Positions 9,505 through 22,049 are shown, numbered from the stretch's first letter. The stretch: DNA of 64,000 nucleotides from Corbicula japonica (GCA_038501625.1 JAZAYU010000035.1:1374001-1438000), one strand, 5' to 3'. Translations and numbers: made by a program. Notes: generated from the sequence alone by a model not told the origin.

Positions 9505-10957
9505 AGATACTGTATTTTCTCCCCTTACGCTTGCCTCTCTCGCAGAGACTTGCTAGTGGGGCAGATTGAACCTTTTTTATATTATGCTTCATTTATATAT
9601 TATTAATTCCCTATATTCTCTTTGTTTCATATTATGTAACTTGTATATTTACTCTATATGATATTTCATCTCAAATTTTACTTGGGCAGACATAAAATTG
9701 GATTCTCAGTCGAGCCCTTAAATGTTAAGGGTATTTTAAACCATATCGAGATTATTGTAGAATATTGTATTTTGCTTTATTCAAAGGGATAAATATCAAC
9801 ATTTATATATGTACTAATAAAAGAATGTTTGTTAAAAATATATGAAAACAATTATATTGTATGACGTACCATTTTGTCATCAATGTATAGTGTTAAATCC
9901 TATGTGTACCAGTTATACTAAAGGTAAACTTTTCAATCATTGCAACTAATTACAAAAAAAAATCAATTTCTTTATGATTGTATATCCACATGCTGTTATT
10001 ACGTGCATTATGCTTTGTAGCACCCAATTAAGTGAATCTTATTACGGTATACGCACCTGTTTATGATCACACAATCTTATGTAAATCATTTATATGCATA
10101 GACTAATTCATTTAAATGTTAAATTTTGTTTGCCTTTTCTCTTAAAATGTTTTTACTTACCTAAAGAACCAAATTTCTCTTCATCGGCGTAAAATAAATC
10201 CAAATCTTTAAATTTCCTACATGGAATCACCATTATAATATTTTAACACAGAACTAGAAAACACTCGTTAAATCCAATGGAATGAATTTTCTCTTTATTT
10301 TTCACAAAAATACTCATTAACTGATTTTAATTTTCGAACTACTAACCCGTTCCCCTTTTTTTTCCCGTTTGACTTAATGGAACGATTTTTCCCGTCTTAT
10401 CTTACAACAAAACACACACACACATTTGTTGACACTTATAACTCTTGACCGTCTAATCCCCTATTCATTTGACTTTTACGAATGGTCACGCGTGTCACTT
10501 TCAGTTCCTTTTTATTCTAATCAGACTAATCATATAGGAAATAACACTCTTGTACAAACAAATGAAATAGTTTATGAAATGTATACAAATGAGCTCATTG
10601 AAATATTTATTATAGTATTTGATTTAAATAATTTGTTTGCGTACTTGAAAACATGTAAACCCTATGGAAATGATAATCATATGTGCATGCAACAGAAAAT
10701 ACATTCTTTAACAAAAATAATATCAATTCCAAACTTTAATTTTTACACTCAGATAAATTTCAATTAACGATGTTATAAACTAAAAACTTTAAGAATACAG
10801 TACGATGACAAAACACTAAACCTAAAAAGCATTGTCCTCTGCAAGCTGCCATGCGCATGTGATTATTATTTGATTATGTATATTTATGTTCTTCTCATGC
10901 TTTTGTTTTATAACAAACTGAGAGATAATATGAATAAAACTTGAAACTTGAAACTTG

Positions 10958-12065
10958 CAACGAAGCCATTTTGTATTTTCGACGAGGTCGAGAACCGAAA
11001 ATTGAAATGGCGTTTAAGCAGGCATTAACTTGGTGATTCATAAAACCTCATTTGTTTTATCATATAAATAAGTCAAAACCAAAAAAAAAAAAAACAATTA
11101 AAACATATTTTCAGTCCAAATTATTCATTAAATATGTCCGAAATTGAATACACAATCATGGAAGGACATGACGTCACATTTTACCAATAAATGTAGTCTC
11201 ACTAGTCTGTTTTCGAGTGACTTTACAGGCTTTCTCGGAGTACTGATTGTTTACTTTCTTATAGGCAACTTGCAATAATATCAATAACTGACTTTCAGTA
11301 TTTGTATACGAAGGCGAGATTTAGAAAATAGAGAGGGCGATGGGCTTAATAAGAAAACATTCCTTCAAAGTAGGCGAAACTTGAAAATGTTATCAGTCAA
11401 TGACTGATAAATTATGAAAATATCAGGGCATCGATGCCAATTCATAATACAAATAAGTGGGGAAAATTGTCCTGTACTCAAATTTAGGACTGCTATGAAG
11501 TAATGATAGTCGCAATTAATCTTTGTGAATATCATAATTTTATACGAACTATGTATTCAAAGCCTTGCGAAATTGTATCGTGCACTGTTCATATCATTTT
11601 TGTGATAGAACCGAAGACAGGTCAGGTTACAGGTCGTCATAATGAAAACAGAAATGATAATGTATCAATGATAACTGCATGAAATAAACGTGAGTTATAA
11701 ACGTGTTACAATCGTGACCTTGTCTGGTGTCATTTTTATTAAATTTACAAAAAAAAAAACGGAATTTAATAATATTTATTTTAATTTTATTAAAATATTC
11801 TTAGCAAATAAAATAATGGAAATTTATTATTTCACTTTAATAGTTTGTCGTTTAACACAAGGTAATTTTTTTAACATTTAAAATGAATATGAATTAAAAT
11901 TTCGATTGCTCGTTTTCTTACCCCGTTTAAACAAATAGAGTCTTTATTATTTAATATATAAATGTTAATTAGTTAAATATAAATCAAAATATTAGAAAGA
12001 GAAGGACGAAAACATATCACATAGACCAAAAGTGGAATGTTTTGGTTAATTTTAAAATTTACACA
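10958..12065. other. Non-coding gap, AT-rich
   Basis: No convincing exon. A short ATG frame at 11816-11861 ends at a phase-1 GT but is too weak to call (see rejected items). Otherwise nothing recognised. Confidence 0.5.
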
Positions 12066-12069
12066 AATA

Positions 12070-12358
12070 AAAACGTTTTATTTTATGCTTTCAAGTGAAT
12101 TATAAAATTTTCCCGGTGAAATAAAAGTGGTATTTCACTGTTTTCAAACAGTGGAATATCATTTTTATTTTCACTGGTTTTTTCACGGTGGTACCCAAAC
12201 GCACATAACATTCCGAATGAGAACGTTTAGAAAACTGGCTCAAATTTGGGTAATGACGTCATTGACGTCACGTCATAAAGAAACGTTTTTGGCGCCATGT
12301 CATTCATTTCTTTTGTCGAATTCACACTTATTGTGCAATAAAAGCATAAAATAAAAAG
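12070..12358. repeat. MITE-like inverted repeat
   Basis: The ends TTTTATTTTATGCTTT (about 12076) and AAAGCATAAAATAAAA (about 12342) are reverse complements. The interior contains further short palindromes and no coding frame. Confidence 0.55.
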
Positions 12359-12365
12359 AAAATTT

Positions 12366-12481
12366 GTTTTTACCAGTGTAAGATAGAAATATATTTCACT
12401 CGTGAACTCCGGAACTATGTGAAAATACGAATTCCGGAGCTCACTTGGTGAAATATATTCCTACCTTACACTGGTAAAAAC
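12366..12481. repeat. Hairpin inverted repeat, 116 bp
   Basis: Left arm GTTTTTACCAGTGTAAGATA... and right arm ...TACCTTACACTGGTAAAAAC pair over about 45 bp. It is a fold-back element lying about 110 bp before the first recognised exon of the antistasin-like gene. Confidence 0.8.
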
Positions 12482-12589
12482 AATTATTATACGTTGCTAA
12501 TTAAATAATGATATTGTTGATAGCGAAATCAAAATAAAATGTATAATATTGCATTATACCCGGCACGGGGTTTATTTATGATTTTATAG

Positions 12590-15500
12590 TTATATATGGA
12601 CAAACCGCATGGAATCCCTCCGGCATGTTGTCACGGATTCCTGGACTACATCCGCTAGGTGGCGCTATGGCATTCCCACAATTCCTGTCCATGAATTTGG
12701 GCGCCTCTAGTCAACAATCTCAGTGTCCTCGTGTAAACAGTGATTGCCCATTAGCTTGTCATAAAAAAGATGAAAATGGATGTCCACTGTGTGACTGTAG
12801 TGCTGTGCAGAAATCCAACGGTGTCGGCTCGTGTCCTCAACCGCCCTCGGACTGCCCGAAGTCGTGTCGCAAACTTGATAACCATGGATGTAAAATATGC
12901 TCATGTCATGAAGAGAAGTCTGGTAAGCACAAATTTTTGGCTGAGAACTTTACTAATTTTATACATGCTAAGCTTACAATATCATCAATTGTTCATAGTA
13001 TCCTTAAGGCACTGCGCACCACGCGATAAATAAAAATATATAAATCTTTCGAACGGCACAATGCAGTTCCACCAAACTTTGCACAAACCAATGTTATTAG
13101 TATATGTTTAATTTGCATACGCTAAGAAAATTTTGATTTCTCTCTTCACAATTGAAAGTTCTTTTTCAAGGACCTTGGATATTGTTGTTGTTTTGTGTTG
13201 CTTCCTTTTTGTGATAAATTGCAAATAAAATTTAAGGGATTTGTTCGGTCTAACTTTTTTCTCTACTGTTTTAACTTTTCTTAATGTATGCAAAATAATC
13301 ATACACTTCTAGCATTTAAATGTGTAAAGTTTGATGGAAGTGCATTGTGTCGTTTGAGAGATTTGTATATTTTTCTTTTTTGTCTATGGCAAAGCAATCG
13401 CGAGGTGCGCAATACCTTAATAATATAAACATACGAGATCCGCCATTTTTACTGTATATTTTTGCTTTATTATATGAGAACATGTTAGGGCTTTCATGAG
13501 GTTGCTTCATCCTTGAACATAGTTTAACTCTTTCCCTCCCCCACCCCCAGTGGCAAATTGTTTTACCACTGATCAGGGTCTATTTAATCAATGGGTTATG
13601 AATGTATAGCGTAAACGCGCATATTTTATCGATAATGTTGTCGTCGCGTATCGTTATCAGCTTCCAGTGTGTAAAACACAGATCACGGTCCAAGACGGAC
13701 CAGGTAGAATGGAATGTTGAACGCAAATTAATACTATCCGCTGTATTTTAGTTCATACGGACTAATTAGTCGTCCGATTTTAAGTGTTTATATGTCGCTG
13801 AAAAGGGGAAAAGTTGATCTACACGTTGGTGTAATTTTTATTTCAATAAAACTACAATGACCTCCTATTTACACGATTTAAAATCGCAAACGGGTTGATA
13901 TTTCGCCGAATATTAAAAAGAGTGTTTTCTTCATTATAATTAAATACGCCAGGGTCTATTTCATCATTTATACTAATTAAATAAACCCTGAATACGCACA
14001 CCCTTTTTATATTCATAAAAATATTTATTATTATAAATTGCTACAACCAAAAATGAAAAAAAAATGGAAATAAAAAAGTTTCCGATTATTACGTATTAGC
14101 AGTAATTTTGTTGCAGAGATCGGAACTGTGCTTTGTTATTGTTATTGTTTACTTTTGGTTATTTTAGCGAATTATAATTTATCTATTAACTCCTTTGTGT
14201 CGTTGAAAAATAAAGAATATTTAATGAGCTCAATGATTGAAATAGACAAGTGTTTGTCATTTGTTTGCCACTTTCTTTTCCGACTTCATTCGAGCTCGGT
14301 ATAAATGAAAGAGCGACTTTAATTATGATGCTAGTTGGCACAACTTTTAATAGTTTTGTTTTTAATTTGTTAACATCGTTTTTCACACGTGCCATTCTCC
14401 AATATTCACGGTATGTCTATGGGGTCTTTGATGATTGTTTTAAAAAAAAAAACGACCAAAGAGCGACCAAACTCTTGCTTACACCACTCTTAACTTTTTT
14501 GTCATTGTTGATGAAACATGTAATTAAATAGACCCTGCACTGACCGTTCCAAGATGGTTATTCTTTCACATTTTCGTTATTTTTGTGTCTATTTTAAAAT
14601 TGATCTTTTATAAACTATGCTCTCCTTTCCTCTCTACTTTTTGGCGGTGTGGGGAGCTGTGTTCTCTGAATTTGGTCATTCATAACATGCACTTTTCACT
14701 TTTTCCTAACCACCACCGCTATGACACGCAGTGCAGCTAACTTCATATAGCGATCTTCACGTATTCTAATATTGTCGGCTCCTAGATTTCTATTTAAATC
14801 CCCGAAACGACATACACGAGTGGTTTTTAATAAAAAAAAATATTCGCAAGCAGGCTGAAATTTTATTTGATCTGCAATATTTGGCTATTTCAGCTAGGTG
14901 GCGTAGCGATAATGATGCTTCTCGATAGTGCACGTACATGTTGTTATGTGAAGGAAGTTATTATTAATTATTCCGTATTAAACATTCTGAAAAATACCTC
15001 AACCTAACACTATGAATTATAATTGTTTTATTATATATTTATGTGACAGCCAGCTCAAGTGGGTTGCCAGCCATTCCAAGCTCAACATACAAGAATTGCT
15101 ATGACATGATTATGTGCATGTTATCATGTAAAGGAGGGTATAATCTAGGAACGGATATAAACAGTAACGGATGTCAAAGCTGCCGGTGTCTGGGGGATAA
15201 TCAAGGTATGTTTAGCCAGTGCCAAAGATCATTGATGTAAAACTAGTGGCCAGTATGTAAGCCATTCGTACTCAGAAGTAAAGGGCCCAAGATCAAAACA
15301 CGAAGTCTCGACACCAGTCTCAAATCCCAACCATCTGATTAGCTAAAATGGAGACTTGCAAATCTCAAGCATCCGATAAACTGAAATGAAGATTGTAGAT
15401 TAGTCTACATTTCAGCCAAATCAGATGCTTGAGATTTGAGACTTGTGTCGAGACTTCGTGTTTTGATCTTGGGCCGTTTACTTCTGAGTACGAATGACTT

Positions 15501-17891
15501 ACATATACATACACATGTATTTGTATTGGTCTGTCATGATAATGAAGTAGTTACTTATTTCTTCTACACTCACCCAAAGTTCTTAGACTAATAATTTTAA
15601 TTGGTCAGCAATTGTGTATGTTTACAATGTATGCTAATTTCATTTCTTCTCTACGTCGAGAGATTGTTAAAAGATTTGTTTTTATCTCGGAATCAATTAT
15701 TAAATATCTTTTTAATTTTTATTGATTGTTTACCTAAACGAATCCATAAAACATTTACTTACACCTCAGGGTCACAATTAGAAAAGTCTTAAAATGAAAG
15801 GGATGTAGTTATAAAATTTGGTATTTTGAATTGGGTTATTGGACTAAAAATGCTTCTTATTAAGGGCTTACCAGTTACCACACTCCTCTTAATCACGTTC
15901 ATCAATAAAAAGAAAATTAGCAAAATGCCTTTCAATGAAACTTTGAACAAATGAATGTTACTATTGTATCTTTTTGCATAGAGTAAGACACGTTAGAAAA
16001 GTAAAGAAAAACAGCTAGATCTAAATATTCCTTAAAATTCTATTTACATAAATTCACAAAAACTAAGCGATACAAAACGTAATTTTAAAATCCCACATGA
16101 GTGCAATAATATTGACAAGAAAATGTTGTGTACTTTGTAAAATACTTTCAACTACTAACAGAGAAATCAGTGATTGTTATCCGTTAACGCGACCAGGAAG
16201 CGACCAGGAAATGGAAGGTCAAACACACTTTTGCTAATATCTCGCAAAGTTTACATATGTAAGTCACGAGGACACAATAAATTGTTATCGGTATCATATT
16301 TCTCATGTGGGTATTTAAATTGATGTTTTGTGTTGTTGAGTTTTTGTGAATGTATGTAAATAGAAGTTGAGGGAATTTTTAGATCTCGCTATTGTTCTTG
16401 ACTGTTCTAACGTGTCTTACCATCTGCAAAATAAAGTTTCATTTAACGTCATTTTCCCATTATTGAGATTTTGATAATTTTCCTTTTATCGATGAACGTT
16501 ATTGGGAGGAGTGTGGTAAGCCCTTAATAAAGTTTTATGTTTTCCTACTTACAAGGGTTTCTTTTAACACAAAACAAGCAATTTAGACAATTTTTAAGGT
16601 TGCTTGACCTTTAGTTGCATACAAATGCATTTTCAGCTACATTTAGGATAACCGTGCAAAACTTTTCAAAAGTCAATTATTACAGGATTAAAGTTTAAAT
16701 TGAAGACTGTGGATGGCAATGAATCACAAATAACTAGTTAAGTCAATGTCTTTATTATAAAACATTTTGGACAAAAAGTGACCAATTAGAACTTTGGGTG
16801 AATGTATTTGTTTTAACGTTCTGAATCGAATCGAGCTTCTTTCGTAAGAAGTCAGAAAATCTTTGAAACTGATGTTGACTATCAACGTTAAAACTAATAA
16901 CAAAACAATTTTAAACATTATAAAACAATTTCAAACATTTAACTCATTTTTTTTATTATTACCTGTTTAATCAATTATGTGTGCATGATATCAGTGGTCA
17001 ATCACCATTAATGATTATGCTAAAGTTTTGCTCTAACAGTCAAACTGTATTAAACAGTCACCCAAATGGAGTGACAAAATTGACTTTTTAACACAAGTGG
17101 CTGTTTAAGAGAGGTAAAAATTAGAACAAAATGTCAGTTTAGGACATATTCAAACTGGCAGTTTGAGCCAAGTATTTGCTGAATTCAGGTGGCTGCTAAT
17201 GCAGGTTCAACTGTAGTCTCTTCCCTAACGTTCGTTTACATGTATTTTCCATTAACACTTATTGCAAAAATGTGTGCCGCCGAACACGACAAATAATGAA
17301 AATATTTCAGACTCAGCTAAATTTAGCCATTTCATTATTAGTTATTATTATAGTAATTGTATATTACTGTCCAAGCCGCCTAGGCCCGGGTTGATCGAAA
17401 CTCAATATTTACACAGATATATGCATTATGGCCTTAAAATTTCGTAAATATAAACATCACTGATTGAGTGTATGGGGAGACCTTTTACCGAAAACTGAGA
17501 TCATATGCTAATAGTGAATGTTGACAAAACCATTTTACTGTTTTCGGTTACAGATAAACAAGAAATCTCAAAAGCTGGGGACGGCAAGGAGAACTCAGAA
17601 ACATCTCAAAACAATGACGGTTCGTCATGGAGTACGCAAACCAATGAAAGCGGCAATAAACAAAATGGCGGAGACCCTTGGCAAAATAGTGGAGTCAGTT
17701 CCGGGTCCGAAAACGGCGGGGGAATGGGAAATAAAGATCCATGGAGTAATGTTGGTGCGGGAAATTCTGCGAGTTCAGGCGGTGGAGATGGAACAAATGT
17801 GTGGGGTGCAAGCAACGGGGTCGGAAGTTCATCGTCTGGTTGCTCGGGTCCTCTTTGTCCAGGAAACTCGGGTATGCACTTGCTTCATCAC

Positions 17892-17927
<36 letters not shown>

Positions 17928-20748
17928 GTAATAATAATAATAATCTCTTTATTTTAAGAAGGTAACTCATTAAAACAAAATCTATGACAACAAATACAAA
18001 AAAATACAATATTTGCAAGTATAAAAAGTAGTCAAATGAAGAAATTCCTTATTTTCAATGAGGCCTTCTAAAATGGATAAACGAAAGACATATATTACAA
18101 CATATAAAACATCAATACTTAAAGACAGACACAATTAATCATATACACTATAGGCAAATCTCGATTTCAAATATATCAAATAATAAAATTATGTGAAAAA
18201 CTATATATAAATACAAAAGTAATAATTTAAAGAGGTTGTTTTTTAAACATATTATTGAATAAATATATGGAATAGACAGATCTAATCTCATAAGGGATAT
18301 CATTCCATACGCTCATACCTGTATAGCTGAAACATTTTTTTAATTAAGTTAGTTTTACCTTTTAAGTGTTCAATATCAGTTCTTGAACAAGATCGCAAGT
18401 TACACCGAGGGTTATAAGATACTTTTACAAGGTTAGTGATGTATTTTGGAGCCAAATTATGTATAGATTTGTAGACCAATAGTGCAGTGTGATATTAACA
18501 TCTTGATTCAGAAGAAAGCCATTTTAGGATATAAAAAAGATCTTTCGTAGGTGTGCGAACTTTTAAAGAATTTTTCTTGCTGCTCTTTTTTGAATTTTGT
18601 ATATTCTATTAAGTCGCGACGGTTACCGTTACTCCAAACAATACAACCATATTCAAAAGTAGATGCAATATATGCATTATGGAAGAGTTGTTTCATTTCC
18701 ATTGTTAGAAAGAATGATATTCGTTTAAGTAAACATAATTTTGATGCAAGTTTCTTACAAGTTTGGTTTAAATGTGTACTCCAGTTAAGACAGTTGTCAA
18801 TATAGACGCATGGTAATTGTTGTGATTTTACATTTTGAAGCAATTTATTTCCAACAGATAATTTGAGTTCATGGTTATTATTGATCCTTTGCTTCGAATC
18901 AATGATCATACATGTTGTTTTGATTGGGTTTATGATCATGTTATTTATTGAACATTTAAAAATGTAAACAGTGTTGTTATTGATTTTGAAAATATGTAAG
19001 AGAGTGTTAGTTTAAGAGATAGATGTGTTATATCATAATTTTAAATGAAGAATTTTATTGTGCGTGGTTTTAATTTTCGCAAATTTCGCGCTATAGCTAG
19101 TGTGAATTTAAACTGAATCGAAATATAACAATGAAGCAGTCTGTCTTAATAGCATGCAACAATTGCGTGAATTCTTGACTCCGCCAATAAATCATTTGGC
19201 GATTATTGCGTGAGAATTAGTCCCCGTGGTTATGTGATACCACAGTATTTTAAGAAACAAAGTAACCAGATACATGCAGATGCTACAATTACGATTATTT
19301 TTCTAATGCAGGTGGGATGAATCCAATGTTTCCAGGACAAAGCCAGAACCAAGACAGCTCAAGTAGTGGCGGTTGCATGGGACCATTCTGTTCCGGACAA
19401 AGTGGAGGGATGGGTGGCGGAATGGGCGGTGGAATGGGTGGTGGGGTGGGCGGATCAAACAGTGGTGGCAGTGGTTGTACCGGCCCGTTCTGTATGGCGG
19501 GCGGAGCCTCCGGTGGAATGGGCGGAGCTTCAGGAGGAGGAGGCGGTGGCGGAGGAATGATGGGAGGGGCAGGAGGTGTTGGAGGTAAACTGTTGATTGT
19601 TTTATTCTTTTATAAACACATTTCTAAATTCTAGCTTATTTGTTCATTTCGAAAAATACGTGATTATTTTCAGATAGTAAAACATAAGATATTGACTAAT
19701 TTGACCTTATCGCATATGTATGTATTGCCATTATATGTCTCCCGCGAGTAATAAAAGCATATGTGTTATTACTATGCATCTTTTGCAATCACGTTAATTC
19801 ATCAACGTAATTCAGTGACAGTTTAGCATTATTCGTGCTTGAGAAATCTATTCAAATCGTTCGTAAGTAGAGGCAAGTAAAGGTAACTTAGTTGAGTTTA
19901 CCAGACTGATGACATTATTTTACGTCTGATTTCCTTTCACAAATAATTTCGCTGTACAGACCACTTTAACCCTACTGATATTGTCTTTAAAACATTTATT
20001 AATTATTAAGCCTTCAGTCCGTTTGGATTGGCTGCTGGTAGTAGCGGGGCCCAGTCTTCAGGCTGCAGCGGACCGTTTTGTACAATAGCGGGCGGAAACA
20101 ATGAGGACACAAAATCTTTAACGTCACCGTCAGGCAGCAGTTCTGATTTACAAGGTACATTCGCTCATTTCCTTTTCTGAACGTTTTTTTGTTCTAATCT
20201 TTTGATTTATATTAAACAAGTTATTTTATTCCGGAGCAATGTCTCTAGTAAATTTTTCTCCGAATGCACCTGGCGATTATTAAACGATTTTTTCAGAACA
20301 TAATATTTTACGTATATTGAAGAAAAGTGCTTGTGACCAACTGACCTATCTAAAGAACAAATTTACTGTGAATAAAGAATAACCGACTTCAAAGAACAAT
20401 TTTGAGATTTCCCCTGAGTGGTCTTTAAAGACAGGTCTGGCTGTACTTCAATCAGTAGTCCTACCATGGACTTTGTAAAGATTTTTGAGTTACGCAGCCG
20501 GACTATATAACCAGGTACTCTGGTTGTGTGCTTATTGTATAGAAAGAACATCTAAGTAAAATCCCTTCAGGTAAAACATCTAATAAGGTTCCTAACAATA
20601 TCTAAAAGAAATGGATGATTTTATGATATATACATAATATTATTTAAGGAGTAGTGTTTTCTATCATTGTTTTATTTCTATTCCTCCGACAGATTACGGC
20701 GACTGTAGAGGACCATCCTGCTCCGCCCGAGACGGGCAAAATGTTTAA
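12590..20748 (+). CDS. Secreted-type protein with three antistasin-like domains and CxGPxC-repeat glycine-rich tail (5' incomplete)
   Basis: Exons: 12590-12922, 15050-15205, 17554-17871, 19312-19584, 20011-20154, 20693-20748 (TAA), about 425 codons. Every junction has AG/GT borders and phase 1, so the reading frame holds throughout. Exon 1 has two six-cysteine antistasin-type units (CPRVNSDCPLAC... GCPLCDC and CPQPPSDCPKSC... GCKICSC). Exon 2 has a third (CYDMIMCMLSC... GCQSCRC). Exon 3 is Ser/Asn/Gly-rich with spaced Trp; exon 4 is Gly/Met-rich. Five C-x-G-P-x-C motifs follow: CSGPLC, CMGPFC, CTGPFC, CSGPFC, CRGPSC. Antistasin domains inhibit serine proteases and disulfides imply secretion, so an extracellular inhibitor or matrix role is inferred. 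The phase-1 acceptor at 12588-12589 implies an upstream signal-peptide exon, not identified. Introns carry MITEs and a LINE. I know no named protein with this layout. Confidence 0.8.
13002..13422. repeat. MITE with TIRs, in intron of the antistasin-like gene
   Basis: The ends CCTTAAGGCACTGCGCACCA and GAGGTGCGCAATACCTTAAT are imperfect reverse complements. The interior resembles the elements at 15858-16529 and about 24750-25400 (shared GTAAAGAAAAACAG-like and TTTAAGGGA-like segments). It begins only about 80 bp after the exon 1 donor. Confidence 0.7.
13565..14545. repeat. Probable nested MITEs with AGGGTCTATTTAAT ends
   Basis: CAGGGTCTATTTAATCA near 13575 and AATTAAATAGACCCTGCACTG near 14522 are inverted. 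A further pair, CAGGGTCTATTTCAT and AATAAACCCTG, sits at about 13949-13990. No transposase is encoded; intron sequence. Confidence 0.5.
15257..15502. repeat. Fold-back family A, copy 4 with extended arms
   Basis: A 246-bp hairpin. Outside the usual family A ends the pairing continues for about 30 bp on each side (TAAGCCATTCGTACTCAGAA with its complement). Either the duplicated flank is part of a larger variant or the element formed by an inversion event. It starts 52 bp after the exon 2 donor. Confidence 0.8.
15858..16529. repeat. MITE with about 60-bp TIRs, 672 bp
   Basis: Left end ATTAAGGGCTTACC...CACACTCCTC and right end GAGGAGTGTGGTAAGCCCTT are reverse complements, with similarity continuing to AATAAAAAGAAAATT. 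No coding frame; intron of the antistasin-like gene. Confidence 0.8.
17038..17215. repeat. Fold-back family C, copy 1
   Basis: Contains the family C string AACAAAATGTCAGTTTAGGA and arms related to CAGTCAAAC...GTTCAACTG. Further copies lie at 47332-47525 and 49965-50142. Confidence 0.6.
17890..18960 (-). mobile_element. 5'-truncated, decayed LINE copy with (AAT)n tail
   Basis: The minus-strand copy ends in AATAAAGAG followed by an ATT microsatellite (plus strand 17890-17943), the usual 3' end of such LINEs. It lies in the intron directly after exon 3 of the antistasin-like gene, in antisense orientation. Confidence 0.8.
18230..18939 (-). pseudogene. LINE reverse transcriptase C-terminal remnant
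   Basis: The open part (18508-18939) reads KSQQLPCVYIDNCLNWSTHL, then LLKRISFFLTMEMKQLFHNA and STFEYGCIVWSNGN. This is the segment after the catalytic YxDD in many LINE ORF2s: a ligand-like hydrophobic loop, the thumb and the FEYGCIVW motif. The frame then breaks, and the C-terminal signature SVWNDIPYEIRSVYSIYLFN is found in another frame near 18240-18330. The catalytic part and the endonuclease are absent and the remaining part is frameshifted, so it is non-functional. It belongs to a different LINE group from those at 2845 and 4440, because it lacks the zinc-binding tail and has a different microsatellite end. Confidence 0.8.
18961..19311. other. Intron remainder, nothing recognised
   Basis: Sequence between the LINE remnant and the exon 4 acceptor (TTTCTAATGCAG). 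No repeat or frame recognised. Confidence 0.5.
19585..20010. other. Intron 4 of the antistasin-like gene, nothing recognised
   Basis: Plain AT-rich intron; no repeat family seen. Confidence 0.5.
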
Positions 20749-21261
20749 AACGGGCACAGACCGCCTGAGACAGACAAAACATATTAAATGGGACACTATC
20801 CGCCTAAGCCTTACAAAATAATTATATAACATAAGGCACATTCCGGTGACCATTAATTGATGTTTTGGGATATATTACCTCATTACGCTTTATATCAGGA
20901 AAATGCATAATAGACAACATATCAACTGCAATTTCTTTCTTTTTTTTTTCCAAGTACGTTGTAAATAAATAGTGCGAGACATAATTACATTGTGTCTGTA
21001 CGTTTTCAGGGGCTGATCAAGAGGCGGGGTCTGTAGTGCTGCTCAAATCTATTTTGGGGGCAGCAATATTTAATGTTCGTGTGAATTTTTTCCAGATTGT
21101 TAGACATTATTATCTAACTACCCGAAGACTGCCCCAAACGAAACCCCTTTCTAGAAATCTTGCAACCGACCATGTGTTTTCATTTTCAACGTCTAAGAGT
21201 GTTCTCAACGTAATAACAGGATAATACGTGGTATTCTTTCCACAGCACCTATCTTCATAAA

Positions 21262-21502
21262 CTTAACCCTTACCTTGATATATACGCATTTTTACGCATG
21301 TGCGACCACTGTAGATCCAGATCAGCCGGCACATCCGTGCCGTCTGATCAGGATCTGCATTTGTCGCATTTTGGTCAGATATAACCTAATGAATCAAAAA
21401 GCGAACAGTTTAGATCCTGATCAGACGGCACGGATGTGCCGGCTGATCTGGATCTAAACTGTTCGCCTTAGAAATAAAGGTGTATCTATAGGAAAGGGTT
21501 AA
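21262..21502. repeat. Fold-back family B, full hairpin
   Basis: Inverted repeat with arms of about 60-100 bp. It runs from TTAACCCTTACC to AGGAAAGGGTTAA and carries GATCAGCCGGCACATCCGTG and its complement on the other arm. Short spacer around 21375-21400. It lies in the space downstream of the antistasin-like gene. Confidence 0.85.
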
Positions 21503-22049
21503 AGATGTTGAAGACATGCCCTGTTGACTTTGACGCAAGAATCGAAGTGTTTCTTGATACATTGATGATATTCGGTTGCAGACAATCTCATTTATGTTAA
21601 AACGATCGAACCAAATGCTTTTAAAGGCATCAACTCCGGGTATTTTGTTGGTAAATAGATTGGAAAGAACTTTGAAAGCCACTGAACACGACTTATATCC
21701 ACGCTCGGTTCGATTGAGCCTGTTTATAGGCAAAGGTTGAGCGCTAGTCATTACTTTACACAAAAATATTAACCGTCTTCAATGGCCTTCAAAGACAGCC
21801 TAAATGGTAAGTACTTATTGAAGGTTACAATTATATTTCGCGATTTCTACCAGTTGGGATTGATCTACTTAACTTTGGAGTGATCTTAAAAATCGTCACA
21901 ACGAAAACTCACAGCTTTTTGACATATTATTCATTGATTAAAACAGTGTTATTTTCACAAATCGATTACCATCGAAAATACATTGAATAAATATACATTA
22001 AACACTAGATGTTACATCCATTATAATAGTCTTTAACATTAACGTGAAT

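Larger units (their letters stand above)
4440..10957 (+). mobile_element. Nearly complete LINE (CR1/L2-like group) with nested repeat in its 3' region
   Basis: The element holds ORF1 (4524-5750), ORF2 (5781-9266) and a putative 3' end at 10933-10957, where AATAAA runs into repeated GAAACTTG units. The same tail style ends the minus-strand copy at 2845. The 3' region is 1.7 kb, too long for a normal UTR, and contains fold-back family A copy 3 (9358-9504) and other unidentified AT-rich DNA, so nested insertions are likely. The 5' end is not defined and no target-site duplication was found. The clade is inferred from ORF1 having a coiled coil plus RRM-like domain and from the zinc-binding ORF2 tail. 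Confidence 0.75.

Noticed and set aside
10426..10767. 113-codon plus-strand ORF
   Set aside because: No recognisable domain, AT-rich composition, inside the extended LINE 3' region; starts on a non-ATG-like context. Probably chance.
11816..11861. Possible signal-peptide exon MEIYYFTLIVCRLTQ ending at a phase-1 GT, upstream of the antistasin-like gene
   Set aside because: The phase fits, but the hydrophobic core is short, the surroundings are extremely AT-rich, and chance ATG-to-GT frames of this size are frequent. Worth a look with RNA-seq only.
17606..18018. Minus-strand and alternative-frame ORFs over 17518-18018
   Set aside because: Shadows of the glycine-rich exon 3 of the antistasin-like gene, plus the AAT microsatellite.
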